From Phlegmacium glaucopus (taxonomy: Eukaryota > Basidiomycota > Agaricomycetes > Agaricales > Cortinariaceae), in the NCBI GenBank assembly GCA_015039465.1, contig MU130355.1:1-64000 (forward strand): a stretch of DNA of 64,000 bases, written 5' to 3'. Shown in pieces: positions 33,061-46,241 of the stretch. The notes beneath the pieces are model-generated. The model saw only the letters and a program-made list of their open reading frames with translations. It ran no database searches and was not told the DNA's origin. The position numbers and the translations under genes are program-made. The stretch's first letter is position 1. Each line of letters begins with the position of its first letter.

Positions 33061-34361
33061 ATGGTCTCTCTTTTCATCTACGCGTGCTCTATTTTCCTTG
33101 TCTTCCGAGGCGTCTCCGGTCAGAGAAATTATACTGTGACGAACAAATGTCCTACCTCAGTTAACCTGTTCATCGGCGGTGTATTCGATAGCACGCTTGC
33201 TACCGGAGCCAGTACGGTAAAAAATCTAGGTGTCGATGCTGGCTTCTTCTACAGCGATGCGAATGGTGGCAGCGCGACCGCAGCTGGGACAAAAGCTGGT
33301 TTTTTTGGAGACTCGCAGGTGCATACGGCATTGAGCATTTTATTCACCCTCTGATACGTCTTCCTCGCTTGAATAGACATTCTACTACTATCTTGTCAAG
33401 GACCCAAATCACTTCAACATGGCTATAAGCATTACCCCTAACCACCCACCGGTATTGTTTTCCTCTTATAGATTCAAATATTCGAAGTTTTTCAAAGCAA
33501 TGATATCTACAGTCTAATGGATTTTGCGTTGTTGCCGAATGTGATGATGTATCGTGCACAACGGCATTTTCGCAACCTCCAACGCGGTTCCCTGCGCCCA
33601 CTTGTAACGCTCCTCCAGCTCCTCCAGTTTATTCTTGCCCATTCGCCGACCTTGCCTATGATATAACGTGAGTTGCCTTCCACGCATTGTCGATCGCCCA
33701 ATATATTCAAATGCACGGGCCATTCTTGACTAGATTCTGTCCCTCAGGCTCCTTCCCTTCAACTAGTCCTCCCACTAGCCAAACGATCCACCCTAACTCC
33801 AACCCCAACAAATGTCTTGACGTCCGTGGAGCCGTTTTCGCAAACGGAACCCCCGTGCAAATGTTAGTACTAATGATTCTTGTCCCTTCATTTACAACCC
33901 TGGTTAACCGAAGGCACCATCGTGTGTACCTTTAGATACGACTGTAATGGCACTGGGGCGCAAAACTGGGTTCTTAATCGTGCAAGTACAAAAGTCCAGG
34001 TGGCAGGGACAAATTTCTGTTTAGACGCTGGTTCAAGTACTCCTCTGTCTCCTATATCACTTTATCTGTCGTTTCTAACGCCTTTCGCAGCTCCCGGAAA
34101 TGGAGTGGGAATGAAGATATGGCAATGTTTCGACAATCTTCCAGCTCAACAATGGGTCTACACGGATGATAACCGCATAGCATTGGAAAACCAGGGTCAG
34201 GAATTTCATTCATTTATATCACTCATATTTATGATGGCTTACCGTCCCTTCTCGTTCAAGGTCAATGCCTTGATTTGACCAACGGCGCGTTGACCAACAG
34301 CAACCAAGTGCAAACTTGGCAATGCACCAACTTCAACACAAATCAGATCTGGACTGTATAA
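33061..34361 (+). CDS. secreted thaumatin-like / ricin B-type lectin fusion
   Basis: Seven exons (33061-33318, 33377-33451, 33513-33667, 33734-33862, 33936-34036, 34091-34195, 34261-34361) give 307 aa with consistent phases. There is a signal peptide (residues 1-20). Residues ~21-180 carry the thaumatin-family pattern: YTVTNKCPTSVNLFIGG, GFFYSDANGG, AGFFGDS, YYYLVKDPNHFNMAISITP, NGFCVVAECDD, FSQPPTRFPAP. Residues ~190-307 are a ricin-B/beta-trefoil lectin: NKCLDVRGA, GAQNWVL, NFCLDAGS, AQQWVY, GQCLDLTNGA and NQIWTV, that is, QxW motifs with CLDxxx openers. The joined architecture predicts a cell-wall/beta-glucan-associated protein with sugar binding. Target and activity are unproven. The N-terminal module is shorter than a full thaumatin. 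Confidence 0.82.
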
Positions 34362-35084
34362 ATCGGACACTTTGGTGTGTTTTAGTTTTTCCCCTGAACC
34401 AGGACATTCATATTATTTTGCGAATGATGGACTTTTTTTACCTACCTTTTCTCATCTTGGAATGTCCCCATTCTTTGGTTTACGAATGTTTTTGGACAAG
34501 GATATCAGTATGACTATCTTGATGGTAGAACGCACTAGTTAAACTAGGGCACAGTACATACTACTACCAAGATGGACTGCAGTGCATGAGGCGTTTTAGT
34601 GTGGAGATGTGGTGATTTAGTAATCATGTGATGTTACATCTTGATCAACATCCGCACACAAAAGCTCAACAAAAAACTACACCAGCTGATGTCAAGTTTA
34701 AACTTGGTTTAAACATCTCTTTCTCAACAATTTTTGCGCTGATGTATAGTAAAACTTATTCCCTCTCGGGCTATGTCTTTGTGCGACGTTATCAAAGTGC
34801 GTTCGACTCTCAGCAGCGGGTCAGCTGCATCCGATAGGAGTCATCATCTAGGACACTCCATGTTCGCAAGTGGCTATCTCCTTTAATTTTCTCACTCTTC
34901 TGGCCACCAAGGGTATGCTGGAATGACACGGAGTTGGTAAAAAAATTTAAGCCATGACAGACTACCTCGCCAACTTTACAAGAGCCTCGGATTTGGTGGG
35001 GTGCAACGATGCTCAAACTTTCATACTCGAAGCGCAAACTTAATCGACTCTAATTCGCACTTCCTGAGCTTCTAAGACACCTAA
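34362..35084. other. no gene seen
   Basis: About 720 bp between the thaumatin-ricin gene and the DUF7330 gene. Contains inverted AAGTTTAAACTTGGTTTAAAC-type sequence near 34694, and otherwise no repeats or coding signal. It should include the promoter of the gene at 35085. Confidence 0.4.
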
Positions 35085-38000
35085 ATGCCCCCACCATCGA
35101 TAGAAACGTAAGTACATTAAGGCCATCCTTGTTGTCTTACACCGCTTAGAAGGTTTTTCCCCGGCTATCTAACACTCTTGACTCTTTTAGAATGCGTCGA
35201 GTCGCAGTTAGTCAACGAACAATGTACTCTCTGAGGCTGGACAGCGTAGCTGGTAGTGCTAACAGTGGTGCTCCACCCCCGGGTTATACCTCTCAGCGCG
35301 ATGCAACCTCCTCTGTTGCCGTGACCAATGACTATGAGGACAGCGACGATGACGAGGCGATGTTGAATAATTCGTCAGCACCGCCTCCCTCCATGGAGTC
35401 ATGCAGGGATGCTATCTACACATTACCCTCTCCGTACTCTGCTGAAGACCTGCGGCTCGTCACAACTGAACATACGCAACCTGCAGTAGCACCTCACTGC
35501 ATCCACGGGTATACACATACTCATAGCCAATGCACGCCCATGTCTTCTCCATTCAAAGCTGGATCTCATTCAAACCCTTGTATTCAACGCAATGATTTCT
35601 CCACCATCACCAATATACCTCCTATTCGCTCAACTCCATATTATCCACCTCACCAACAACGTGAAACGGGGCACACATGTGACGCTCCAAATTTTTATGA
35701 CCCTCATATTCTCTATACCGATAACTTATTGGGTGCTAATGGACAATCCCGTTTTTCTTTACGGCCTTGTCAGCGATCTTCAGCGGAGGAGCATCCGCCT
35801 ATATTGCAAGCGGGTAATCAACATCAACATCAACAAACGACACCACCTTACCCCACCATCACTTCCAATGACAATTATGATCTGTCTTCCTCACCATATC
35901 ACCATCATCATCAAAACGCTTGCCAGCCTCCATGTGGTGATATACGAATATTGACATATCCCTCCGCGGACGAGGGTGCTTGTGAATATGAGTATGATTA
36001 TGAGGGGTACGCGCATGAAGAAGAAGACGAAGAGGCAAAAAGGGGTCGGTCTCCACTGAACAACAAGAGTATGATGAATTCGACTGCTACCATTATATCA
36101 CCTTCGGAAGAACCTTCAGGTTACCAGAGTCACGAATCAGCTCTCCCTCTGATACCTCCTCCGGCTTCACATCATCGTCGGCTAAATCTCCTGACTAAAG
36201 TTAATCGTGAAAGCATGACACTGGGCCCGAGACGAGCTATGGCGACTACCACAAGAGATGTTATTATGAACACGAATTCGCCGAAAACTATTACAAAATC
36301 TGCTTCAAAGACCCCCACCACCAAGGCTTCAGCCCAGGACCGTTCAACGTTGGTGCCGCTGCCAACCCAAACTCAGCCAACTAACTATGTTCATCTCTCT
36401 CGAAAATGCCGTCCTTCAAAACCTACTTCCAAGTTCTGGGGATGGCAAAGGATACAACCTACTCACATTCCTCCAAGCTCCTCGTCATCTTCGTCAATAA
36501 TTACAGGCACGTTTGTCATCGACCCCGAGTTATATATCCCTCCAGGTCTGTTGGACGCTATGGAAGATCCGCTCTTCCGATTATCGTCACCCGATACCAA
36601 AACCGAAAATATAGGCAAAACCTTTTTGCACACTGGTAGGAGGCCCGGCAGTAGGAGAAATAATTTGAGATTGGAAGTTGAGAATGGGGGTATTGATGTG
36701 GATATCCGTTTGGTTCCTAACGTTTCCGATCGCAGTGGCGTTCCAGCTTGCACTGGGGATAAGAATCGTGGATATATGGACACATTTTGTGAGGATGATG
36801 TGCTTGTACAAGCTCCGGTTAGTGCGAGTGCTACCAGAATCACCTTCAACGGTGTTGGAACTCCTTCACCCACCGAAACATCTGAAAAACTACCTCGACC
36901 GCCTTCTGATCCTCATCTATCGACATCTTCATCCACGATACCCACGCAAAAAGACCCAGCTCAACCATCCGCTACACGTAAAGAAGATATACTTAAACAT
37001 GCAGTTGCGCAAACCTCATCTACTAAGCGCGATAGAAAATGGACTGGGCCAACTACAATCGATCTGCGAATAAAGCAATCTCACAGGAGCTCAAGCATGC
37101 CACTGAGTGATTCGGTGAAAATAAAGCGAATCACTGGCTCTATTCCATCGCCTTTGATCGCGCGTATTGTGAGTTCTAGCGTCGTCTCTGGTGTTATTAG
37201 CTTCAAAAATATTTCGTTCTGCTCGCCTCAAGTTTTGATTGTCTCTTTCCTTTTCTCTCTCTCAGGTTCCAATATCGATATAATGTATAGCTAATGACTT
37301 TCACCAAAAATAGCATGCTCCGAATCCAAGGCCTCCTTTTCATCTCTTTGCTTCCACAATCGATATTCCCAATCCTAATAAAGATTCTATCACTATCGCA
37401 AAACGTACCTCTGCCCCACAAGTGCCTTTTCCTACATGTGAACAACAACAGGAAAACCAGTTACGAACTTCCTCTCCAATTCCTATGGCTACTCCGATTC
37501 TGAATAATGAAGTTTCGGAACCTAGTAAACCTGCTGCTATGAACCCACCACGTCGTACAAGGTCTTTATCCAAATATTACCGTCAAGGAGTTTCATCCCA
37601 TGGTACGGTCGTCGCACCTCATGCACCATCTTCTTCCCTACCCGCTTCCTCCTCGCCCCTATACCTCCATCTCCCACGTACGTTCCGTGGACCGCTCACG
37701 ATCCACATATCATCTGGTAATATTGATGCTCGTCTTCAACTTTCGGAGGGGTTGGAGAAGGAGGTAGCGTTGATTAGAGAGAGCGAGTTTGGGAGGGGAT
37801 ATTTTGTTGGTGGGCTGGGATGGAATGTGAATGGAGATGAAGATGAAGATGTGGATGAAGAGAAGGATGAAGAGATGGGTAGGGTGCGAGGAGAACGAGA
37901 TGGAGTGGAGGAAGATGGAGATAATAATATTAACGAGACCATCCTCATTCATTCCGAGCAGAAAGTAGCAATGCACCGCGAAATCGAAAAACCACAACGC

Positions 38001-38228
38001 TCTAATGTTAGTCCAGACAACAAGAATACCCTGGGGGTAGATGGGTCGCCAATTTCATCATCACTACCAGGAAAAGAAGAATGGTATGGTGACCGAATCG
38101 AAATTCTAGTTGGTTCTGGAGAGGTGTATCTTCAGTTTGAAGATGAGGTTGATCCGTTTAGAAGTAGTAGAAGTTCACGTAAAGAGGTTGGGTTTTGGAA
38201 GAGATTAGGGCTATTTAGGTTTTTCTGA
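35085..38228 (+). CDS. DUF7330-like protein with long disordered N-terminus
   Basis: Three exons (35085-35107, 35191-37168, 37314-38228) give 971 aa, in phase. The first ~440 residues are low complexity (Ser/Pro/His/Asn) with a PPGYTS motif near the start and acidic patches. A folded region starts at about 445 (GTFVIDPELYIPPGLL), followed by NNLRLEVENGGIDVDIRLVP. After more disorder, the C-terminal part reads LYLHLPRTFRGPLTIHISSG and ..ARLQLSEGLEK, with YFVGGLGW and EWYGDRIEILVGSGEVYLQF near the end. The LPRTFRGPL…G.I…F.G…GD…G.V core matches the Agaricomycete DUF7330 domain, function unknown. An acidic insert (DEDEDVDEEKDEE) splits the core. Exon 3 could use another acceptor. Confidence 0.75.
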
Positions 38229-38565
38229 GGATGGGTTGGAGGGTCTGCAGAGCAAGGTCGAATATACATAGAGCTAAAGTTTACTACTCGATAATTATAA
38301 ACTTGATGGAGACGTAGAGAGCAATCTTTTTTGAAAAAAATAAGTTAATTCCGTTGAACAAGAACTGACAAGAGAATTGCAAGATGAAGAAAACAAAACA
38401 GAGGGCATGCAGGGAAGGGGAGCGGGGGGTTACGAAACAAAAAAGACAACTACATAATATAAGCAAGTATATATAACAAACCAAACGCCATCATCATTAA
38501 CGCCATCATCATCATCAACAACATCAACATCTCCCGCTCACATCTCCTCCCTAGTAAATAACCTA
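38229..38565. other. short convergent intergenic region
   Basis: 337 bp between two converging genes, with CATCATCATT/CAACATCAACAT runs near 38486-38530. It should contain the two 3' UTRs and terminators. No gene. Confidence 0.5.
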
Positions 38566-41500
38566 TCAACTCCCAGACGTCGAAGAAGGAACCGAACTCC
38601 CCGAAGCGGATTGGGAAGCCGAAGCCGAAGCCGAAGACGAAGGCGCAGGTGGCGTAGAATGAGACGCAGGAGGCATAGGCAACACAGGTCGGGAACGTGA
38701 ACGACTAACAGGTGGACGAGAAACAGGTAAACCACACGATATACCAACCGTATACGCTGATTGAAGTTGGAATTGGTTGTTACGATATGGGTATTGTTGT
38801 TGATACTGCTGTCGTCTGTTAGCAGCAACGCTGGGGTTGGTGTTGCTAGTGCTATTATTATTGATGTTGTTGCTGTTGCTGGTGGTAGCGCCTTCATGTC
38901 CAAGTGAACTTCCACGTCTATTGTGCTTGGGTTTCTTCTGCTGTAATGAATCGCGATGCGATGAAAAGGGACCTCCAGGTGGTTGTGTTATCAGAGGAAT
39001 AGCTGGTGGTGGTAGTGGTTTAATGCTCGGATGCAACATGGACGTACTCCCTCCTCCTTGTATTGCTGTTGATGTTGATGTTGTCCCACCAACCCTACTA
39101 CCGCCGCCACCGGTGGTATGAACAGTAAAAAATCGGCTAGATTCAGGTGGTGAACTGCTCATACGCTCCTCACCATCACCTCCCGTCACCTCCTGCCTTT
39201 TTCCCTTTCCTTGCTGCTGCTGCTGCTCCATCTTAAACCCTGCCTCCACCCCAACCTCAACCTCAACGTTCACATGCACATGCACATCAACCACCCCAAC
39301 CCCATCATCGTCATCTGGATCCAAATCCACACCTCCACCTCCACCAGTACCACCTTCACCAGCAGGAAGACTGATATCCAAAACTTCCATCTCGTCAAAC
39401 GGAATCGAACCTTGATGATGATGATGATGATGACCCAAGTTCGAATGTGGCGCGCCAGCTATACTCGTCACAGTAGTGAATGTTATCAATGAAGTAGGAT
39501 TTACGACTTTGATTTTAGAAGTTGACGATGACGTTGACAGTTGCTGCTGTTGATGGTGTTGTTGAAACGGTGTAGGCGAACCCCCACCCCCACCAACCCC
39601 ACCACCACTACGTCCTCTACTAGTAACCTCCTCTAAAGCCGCAGAAACAGCGCCCGCAAACCCCCTAGTAGTCTTCCTAGTACCACTAACATGCGATTTC
39701 CTCCCTCTCTCAGGTGAAGAAGCTCGCGTATTGGGTATAGACGCAGGTGCCGAACCAGATTGCGAATATGAATGGAATGGAGAATAAGTCGCCGTCGTCG
39801 TCGTCGCAGCAGCAGCAGCAACAGAAGCAGAAACCGAGTTGAAATAATCTATAGCCGATTTAGATGGTTTCTTTTTAGGTTCAACAAGTTCATGAGGTTG
39901 AGATTTTGGTTTTTTCTTGTCGTTGTTGTTGTCCTTCGTCCCTTCTCTCTTCTTCACCTCCTTCCTCGAACTCGTCCCCGTACTCGTACTCGCAGTATCC
40001 ACTCCCTTCTGTCGCTGCCTCTCAACCCCACCACCACCAACATTACCAATAGGAGACGGCTTCCTGTTAAACGGGATACAATGAGAAACCATCATGGACA
40101 TCATAACAGGAGAAGAAGGTCTAGATCGTTTTTTAGGATGACTCTTCGAGCTTCCTTTTCGGTTTCCCGTCTGCGCCTGTCCCTGGTTCTGCTCCTGTTG
40201 TTGAACGTGTATCGTCGGAGTAACAGATGGAGGAGGAGAAGATGGAGGAGAAGATGGTGGTGGCGGTGGCGGTGCCCTATAACTGTATCTAAATGATCTC
40301 AGTTGAGTTTTCCGAGCTCTTTTCCTATCTTTCCTCGTTGAATAAGGATTAGAATACGAGTTTGTTGACGAGGCAGACGAAGGGGATGCAGAGGGGGAAT
40401 GGGGAGAGGAATGGGAATGTGCAGATGCAGATTGGATTAGAGATGAAAGAGTCGTTGTAGAATCGAGTACATCTCTCGCGCCTCCTCCTGCTGTTATATC
40501 ACCAGTGCTGGTGCTGGTGGTAGTGCTGCTAGTGGTGATGGACAACGCAGTACCAGCACCTCGTATCGTATCTCCTCTTCCTCTCCACCTCCTACTCCTC
40601 CTTCTCCTAACCCTCCTCACACCTTCATCCTCATCCTCATCGTCATCTTGATCTGTAAGAGCTGCAAATTCGACTTCAGAACTAGCAGCTGAATCATCTC
40701 CCATTCCCTCTCCTAACCCTTTTCTTTTTCCTCCAAGTACAGTACCACCACCAAATGGACCGTAACCACCATAACCATGCGCAGACCCACCACCACCGCC
40801 TCCCTCTGTATCACTGCTCAAATTCCCTCTCGAATCAGGTCTCGCATACCTAATCGGAGAGGGACTCCTTCCACCACCCCAACCATCTTCAACATAACCA
40901 AAAACACCACCATCTCCTCCTTCATCACCTACGTATTCACCTACATGATCGCCAGGAATATGGTTGTTGTTGTAGATGAGACCTGTGAAAGGAGCGGTAT
41001 GTGGGGAAATGGGGTTTTTGGGAATAGAAGCGGGAGGGATGTGAACACTTTTAATGCTCCTTCTACTCCTGTTACTCCTCACGCTTCTTACGCTCCTTGT
41101 ACGTCTCCCACCTGCACTCCTCGTACTCCTCCCACCCGGACTCACACCGCCACCGCCACCACCAGTACCTATCACCCATCCCCCAATACTCGTTCTAGCA
41201 CTACCGCTACCACTAGCCGTACCAGTACCAACACTGATAGGCGAAGATAGCGACAGCGGATGTAAATGTATTCTTGAATCAGCACTGAACAATGATGAAT
41301 GGCTTGGCGATAATTGAGTTGGTGACGATGACAATAATGGTGATATGCGTTTTGGATTTGAATGTGATGTGGGAGAGGACATGTAAGATATTGGAGATGG
41401 AGATGGAGATGGCGACTGTGATAATTTGATGCTGGGCGATGAAGCGGAAATAACTGTTGGTGTAGAGTCATATATGTTGGTTGTCGTTGCTAGGCTAGGA

Positions 41501-42986
41501 CTGATGGTGTTTTCGTTGATGTTGGTTATGAGTTTCAATACTGGTAATTGTGGTTTCCTCCGTTCTCGTCCAAGCAGCTCCTGCGGCGCCTCCTGTCCTT
41601 GTTGTCCTTGAGAAACGACAACTCCGAAGAGAGGAGAACCAGGTATCTGTAGCGACAACTGTAGTCTCTGCTTTGGTCCACTGCCACTTCTAGGACCAAC
41701 GACAGAAGGTCTGACGATAACACTATCAGTTGTTGATATTGACATTGGTTGTCTTGGTGGTGGTGGTGATCTGGTTGCGGCTATGGTGTTTACGGGACTA
41801 CTGGCCAATCTACCACGACTCATGGTTGAGCTAGGTTTAGAGTCAAAAGTCGGGCTGAGAAAGGTCGTAGGGGGGCTGTGATAGGGCAACGAAGTGAATG
41901 TTGGACGGTTATTAGTCGTAGTCGTAGTAGTCGCATTTGCAGCGCCAGCAGAACCACCAACATCGCTACTATCTCCTCGGTCCCTCCTAGTCCCACCCTG
42001 AGTCTGACTCTGTACACGATTCGGAACCTGACTCTGCGTACGGCCTTGACCTTGAGCAGAAGAGGTAGAAGTGGACCCAGAAGGCGGACTGGAAACGGAA
42101 GGCAATCGAGAAAACGACAATGCCAACGGTACAGGTATCTGTGCAGAAGACGGAGGAGGAGGAGTCGTTCTCATCCTTGTGTTTGTCAAAGTGAGGTCTA
42201 ACGACCTTTCTCTCCTTATCCCCAGCCTCGTCGCTGAATGAGACCTCGACCGTGAAAATGGAGTTTGGATTGAGCTTGGTGGACCAGAAGAGAAAGCGAA
42301 AGTCGAGCTAGTGGCGGAGGCTGAAAAGGCACTAGAGCTGGAACCGGAATTTGTCGCAGAGGCGGATGGAAAGCCAAAGGTAGATGCAGAAGAGGGTATA
42401 TGCACCGACATTGTTACTCCTGTTGTAGCAGTAGCTGGCATCTGACGACGAGGAACGGCTGTTGAGAATCTGGGATATGAGCCTGTCGATTTATAGCCTG
42501 ATGATGTTGTAGAGGCAGGAGTTGTGGCAGAACCAGCCGGTCTCTGAGCATTAAGATCTACAGGCCTCGAAGCCCATGAGGTAGGTATTGGTTGTTGACT
42601 ATGATTAATGTTGGCTGAAACCGAAAAAAAAAATCGTAAAAAAAAAAACGTTGCAAGAGATTGAATCAGAAAACCGCAAACGAACCAGACACAAAGCCTT
42701 GACTACTCGTTCTAGCTCTTTTAGAAGGTAAAAAACCTCTAGATGAAGGTAAATGTAGAGTTTGTCTGATAGGAGAGGAAGGTGATGATGAGGATGTAGC
42801 AGATGGAATTAGAGGAGGATGAGGGATTTGAGGTAAAGGGCGTTTATGAGTATCATCTGGTGGTAGAGATGGGGAGCCTGGAGCTGAATGTGTTGGTGAA
42901 GGTAGACAAGGTAGAGGACGAGGCTCGCTGTTCCTTGGACCTCGAAGCCTGGATGACTCTGGAAAGCCAGAGACTGACAAGGCCAT
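38566..42986 (-). CDS. 1449-aa low-complexity Ser/Pro/Gly-rich protein
   Basis: Two exons (42686-42986 and 38566-42614) join through an intron of 71 nt; the total length is a multiple of three. The start is the ATG of MALSVSGFPESS at 42986, in a good context. The protein is mostly disordered, with poly-Ser/Thr, Gly-rich, poly-Pro and His runs. Candidate functional spots are the Arg/Ser tract (RTRSVRSVRSNRSRRSIKSV), the acidic-basic pair DQDDDEDEDEGVRR/VRRRRSRRWRGRG, and the basic KKRSRPSSPVMMSMMV. These suggest a nuclear or regulatory protein with many phosphosites, but no domain is recognised. The high GC and simple-sequence coding create several shadow ORFs. Confidence 0.7.
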
Positions 42987-43076
42987 TGATGTGGTTCGAA
43001 ACCAAAGAACATTGACAGAGGGAATCAAATCACACAGCCATACATGTAGTTATGGTGACAAGCGCCAATCAAACAT

Positions 43077-44586
43077 TCATAATACACTAGTAGCAGCTCT
43101 TATAGCTTGTAATACATCCTCAACTAAATCTTCTTCCTCCTCAACACCAACACTCAGTCTTATCAAATTCTCTCCAATACCAAGAATCTCTCTCTCCTCC
43201 TCAGGTATACTCCCATGAGTCATCTGAGCAGGATGTTCCGCTAAACTCTCCACACCACCTAAAGACTCCGCAAGCGTAAATAGACGCATAGATGTTAAGA
43301 ATCTATCCGCTTCTGATATCCCTCCTCGTATCCGGAAAGATACCATACCACTGAAAGGGAATCCTGAAGACGGAGGTTCCTGGAGATCTTCTGATGCTCC
43401 AACCCCCTGTTGTCGTTGTTGTTGTATGAATCGACGAGCATGCGGACTGAGAACATTCCATGCAAGTTCATATCTCCGTTTAGAGACCTCCGTATTGCCT
43501 GGTAATCCAGGGTATATAACCTCTTCGACACCTGCACTATCCTGTAATGCCCGAGCAACGGCAAGCGCATTAACTCCGTGTTGTTTCATCCGTAAGTGAA
43601 GTGTTTTAGCACCCCGTTGCGCTAGCCAACAATCATACGGACTAGGTACAGCTCCGATTGCATTTTGCAAGAATCGTAGTTTCTCAACCAACGCAAGCCG
43701 ACTGGAAGGAAGGATAAGTGCCCCCATAACGACATCAGAGTGACCGTTGATGTATTTGGTCAGAGAGTGTAAAACGATGTCGGCACCGAGCAGGAGCGGA
43801 GAGGAATAAAAGGGGGATAAGAAGGTGTTGTCTACTAGAACGAGCGGTCTAGATGGATGCGAACGGGCGAGCTTCGCAATGCGTTTGATATCTATGAGAC
43901 GTAAAGTAGGATTCGTTGGTGACTCAATCCAAATAAGCTATAACATATTATCATATCAGACATATCGTTCTTTATAAATTTGTTGTTGTTAACATACCTC
44001 GGTGTTTTCACGGAAAGCAGCCAAAATTTCATCATCACCAGCATTCTCCAAATCCAAAAAAGTAGCTTCTAATCCTTGATTTTCCGCAGCTACCCGGCGA
44101 ATATACCGAAAAGTACCTCCATAAACATCATTCACCGAAATGATATGAGCATTTGGTCCTAGCGATTGTAAAACCGTAGCAGTAGTGGCTGACCCTGACG
44201 CAAAAGCCAAGGCATGAGCACCACCAGATTCAAGCGAAGCTAAAGTAGCTTCGAGTGCATTCCGATTAGGATTTCCAGAACGAGAGTATTCAAAACCCTA
44301 TACATCATTAGTCAAAAAGGGGATACAATATATCAAAACAAAAAACAAAAAAGTATAAGGAGGAAATTACCTTGTGTATACCGATAGAGGTTTGCTTGTA
44401 CGTCGTGCTTAGAGATATAGGAGGTATCACTGCACCCGTTTCTTCGTTAGCGTCTGAACCTACGTGCACTGCACGCGTTCCAAAGCCGTCTATATGTTTC
44501 TTGATTCCTTTGATAGGAGTAGTAATGCCATTGGTATGAGTTATGCCCTTGGCGATAGGCGTTATTATATCAAGAGCTGGCGACAT
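43077..44586 (-). CDS. CYS3: cystathionine gamma-lyase
   Basis: Three exons (44371-44586, 43998-44297, 43077-43937) give 458 aa in phase. This PLP enzyme splits cystathionine to cysteine, 2-oxobutyrate and ammonia in the reverse transsulfuration pathway, usually in the cytosol. Landmarks: FGTRAVHVGSDANEETGAVI, PPISLSTTYKQ, GFEYSRSGNPNRNALE, ALAFASGSAT, YGGTFRY, LIWIESPTNPTLRL, and the PLP-lysine motif LTKYINGHSDVVMG. The end is SLGGVESLAEHPAQMTHGS…LIRLSVGVE. An N-terminal extension of about 30 residues and an inserted Gln-rich loop (FIQQQRQQGVGASED) explain the length. Cystathionine gamma-synthase is related, but the VESLAEHPA…THGS ending fits the lyase. Confidence 0.92.
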
Positions 44587-45529
44587 ATGGGATGATGATG
44601 ATGATGGGCGGGAAAAGGGGGTGAAAGAGGTTTGGTGGTAGAATGAGAGTGTAAGCGAAGTCTTTAGGATTTATCAGCCCCCCTTCATATATATACGTAT
44701 AGACAAAAAAAGGCGGTTTCAAATTCAACCACACGGTGTTGTGTTCATTTGTAAAGGTAATCGTGGAACAGGGTTCATTGCTCAAGATGGCGAATGGATG
44801 ACGACAGCGTGGTGACCAATCAAATAACGTGACCGGCTTTCCCATTTTCGTTGATTAGGCGCTGTCATCTCTCTGTAATACACACACGCTGCCAGCGGCT
44901 TCTTATCGAATTATGTTTAACAAGGAACGGAATTCCTTTGGATAACGTATCATATGGCACTTCGATAGCTCGTCCCCGGACCAAACTGCAATTTAGTTAT
45001 GGAACTGTCAAAAAAGGTCATCCGACTTCTGTCGCAAGCTCCGAGACGGATTCCAGAACTCGAGAGGGGCATCCGATGAGCTCGAGGGGTCTTGTTCTAC
45101 CAGGGGTCTTTTTTGCTATTATTCCTAGCTGTCGATGGTTACTTTGCCTACCCTAACTGGAAGCGCAAACTGACAAGCTCCGAAATGGGTATTTGACTTT
45201 TGGTGGGAGTGCCCTGTATGCTCAGGTTCATCATATGACTTGGGGAAGAAAACAGTCCACGAATAACGTGATATGAACAAAAAAGGGTACTAACGCAGTC
45301 CTGTATTGGAAACAGTCAAGTTCACTAAAAGGGTCCGGCCGATATCGAACTTATTTAATGTCTTCGCCGCCCTCGCGTCTCTCAGGATGTTCAATTTCTT
45401 AGGACTAGCCATGAGAACTCTGAACCTACCCAACGTCTACCCTAGGATTGTATTTTTGCTTTGTGTCATGATCGACGACGTTGAACGTTGAACGTTGAAC
45501 GCGCAACGCTGTGATGGGCTACGGCATCA
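44587..45529. other. no gene seen
   Basis: Contains the promoter of the cystathionine gamma-lyase gene (TATATATACG near 44686-44697). A triplicated GTTGAAC run lies at about 45480-45500. ORFs here have no domain. Confidence 0.4.
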
Positions 45530-45770
45530 CTATTGTATTCAGGATCCTATGCCTAAATTCTTCGAGCAAGGGTTAGATGCCTCTCGCCTTTGAAAAGAGA
45601 AGAGATTTCTCGACCATATACTGCCGTTCTGTTTTCAAGACGCCTGAAAGGCTAACCGCTCAACAGTATATCAACTAACGCCCTCCGAACGTGCGAGCCA
45701 AATCTTCCCATTCCTATCCCATTTTCTTCATGGACCATAGCGACTTGGGCTGAAAAATACGAGGTCAATC
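45530..45770 (+). repeat. dispersed repeat, copy 1
   Basis: ATTGTATTCAGGATC, AAATTCTTCGAGCAA and GGTTAGATGCCTCTC, followed by CATGGACCATAGCGACTTGG and CTGAAAAATACGAGG. The series recurs in the same order at about 58058-58220, and its first part at about 56008-56070. See the separate finding. No coding potential seen. Confidence 0.6.
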
Positions 45771-46241
45771 CGCGCGCGTCGTGAGAATAAAAGTGCATCT
45801 GGGCAGTCATAGTTCTTCTCTCTAGCCTTCCTCTTCAAGGTTTAAAGAGTCGACTGTCCCCAAGCTAAACGTGCCGCACAACCCTCTTACCGATTAAATT
45901 TAAATGTGTTGTACATATTTAATGATGGTAAGACTGTTTTTGTGACGAAGGGATAGCAAGCACATGTCTTTATGAGGATACAGATAGAATACTGAATGTG
46001 AAATCCAGATAGAAAGTGGAGGAAGTAAACAGAAGAATACATATTCTTGATCCTTTTCCTCATCAACAGGTCATTGTCAAAAAAAGCATATCGATGCAAT
46101 ATTTAGAACCTTTGATAAAATTTCACAAAATACAGATTTATAGCAGCAGAGTTGGAGTAATGAAAATGACATCCAGGAGAGCATCAATGCTCAGGTTGAA
46201 CGTTTGACATTGTCAGGATGGGCTTAAACCAACAAGAATAA

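Noticed and set aside
39211..42201. Plus-strand ORFs such as 39772-40296 and 40777-41250
   Set aside because: Antisense shadows of the long low-complexity minus-strand gene. Their Arg- and Thr-rich compositions mirror its codon repeats.
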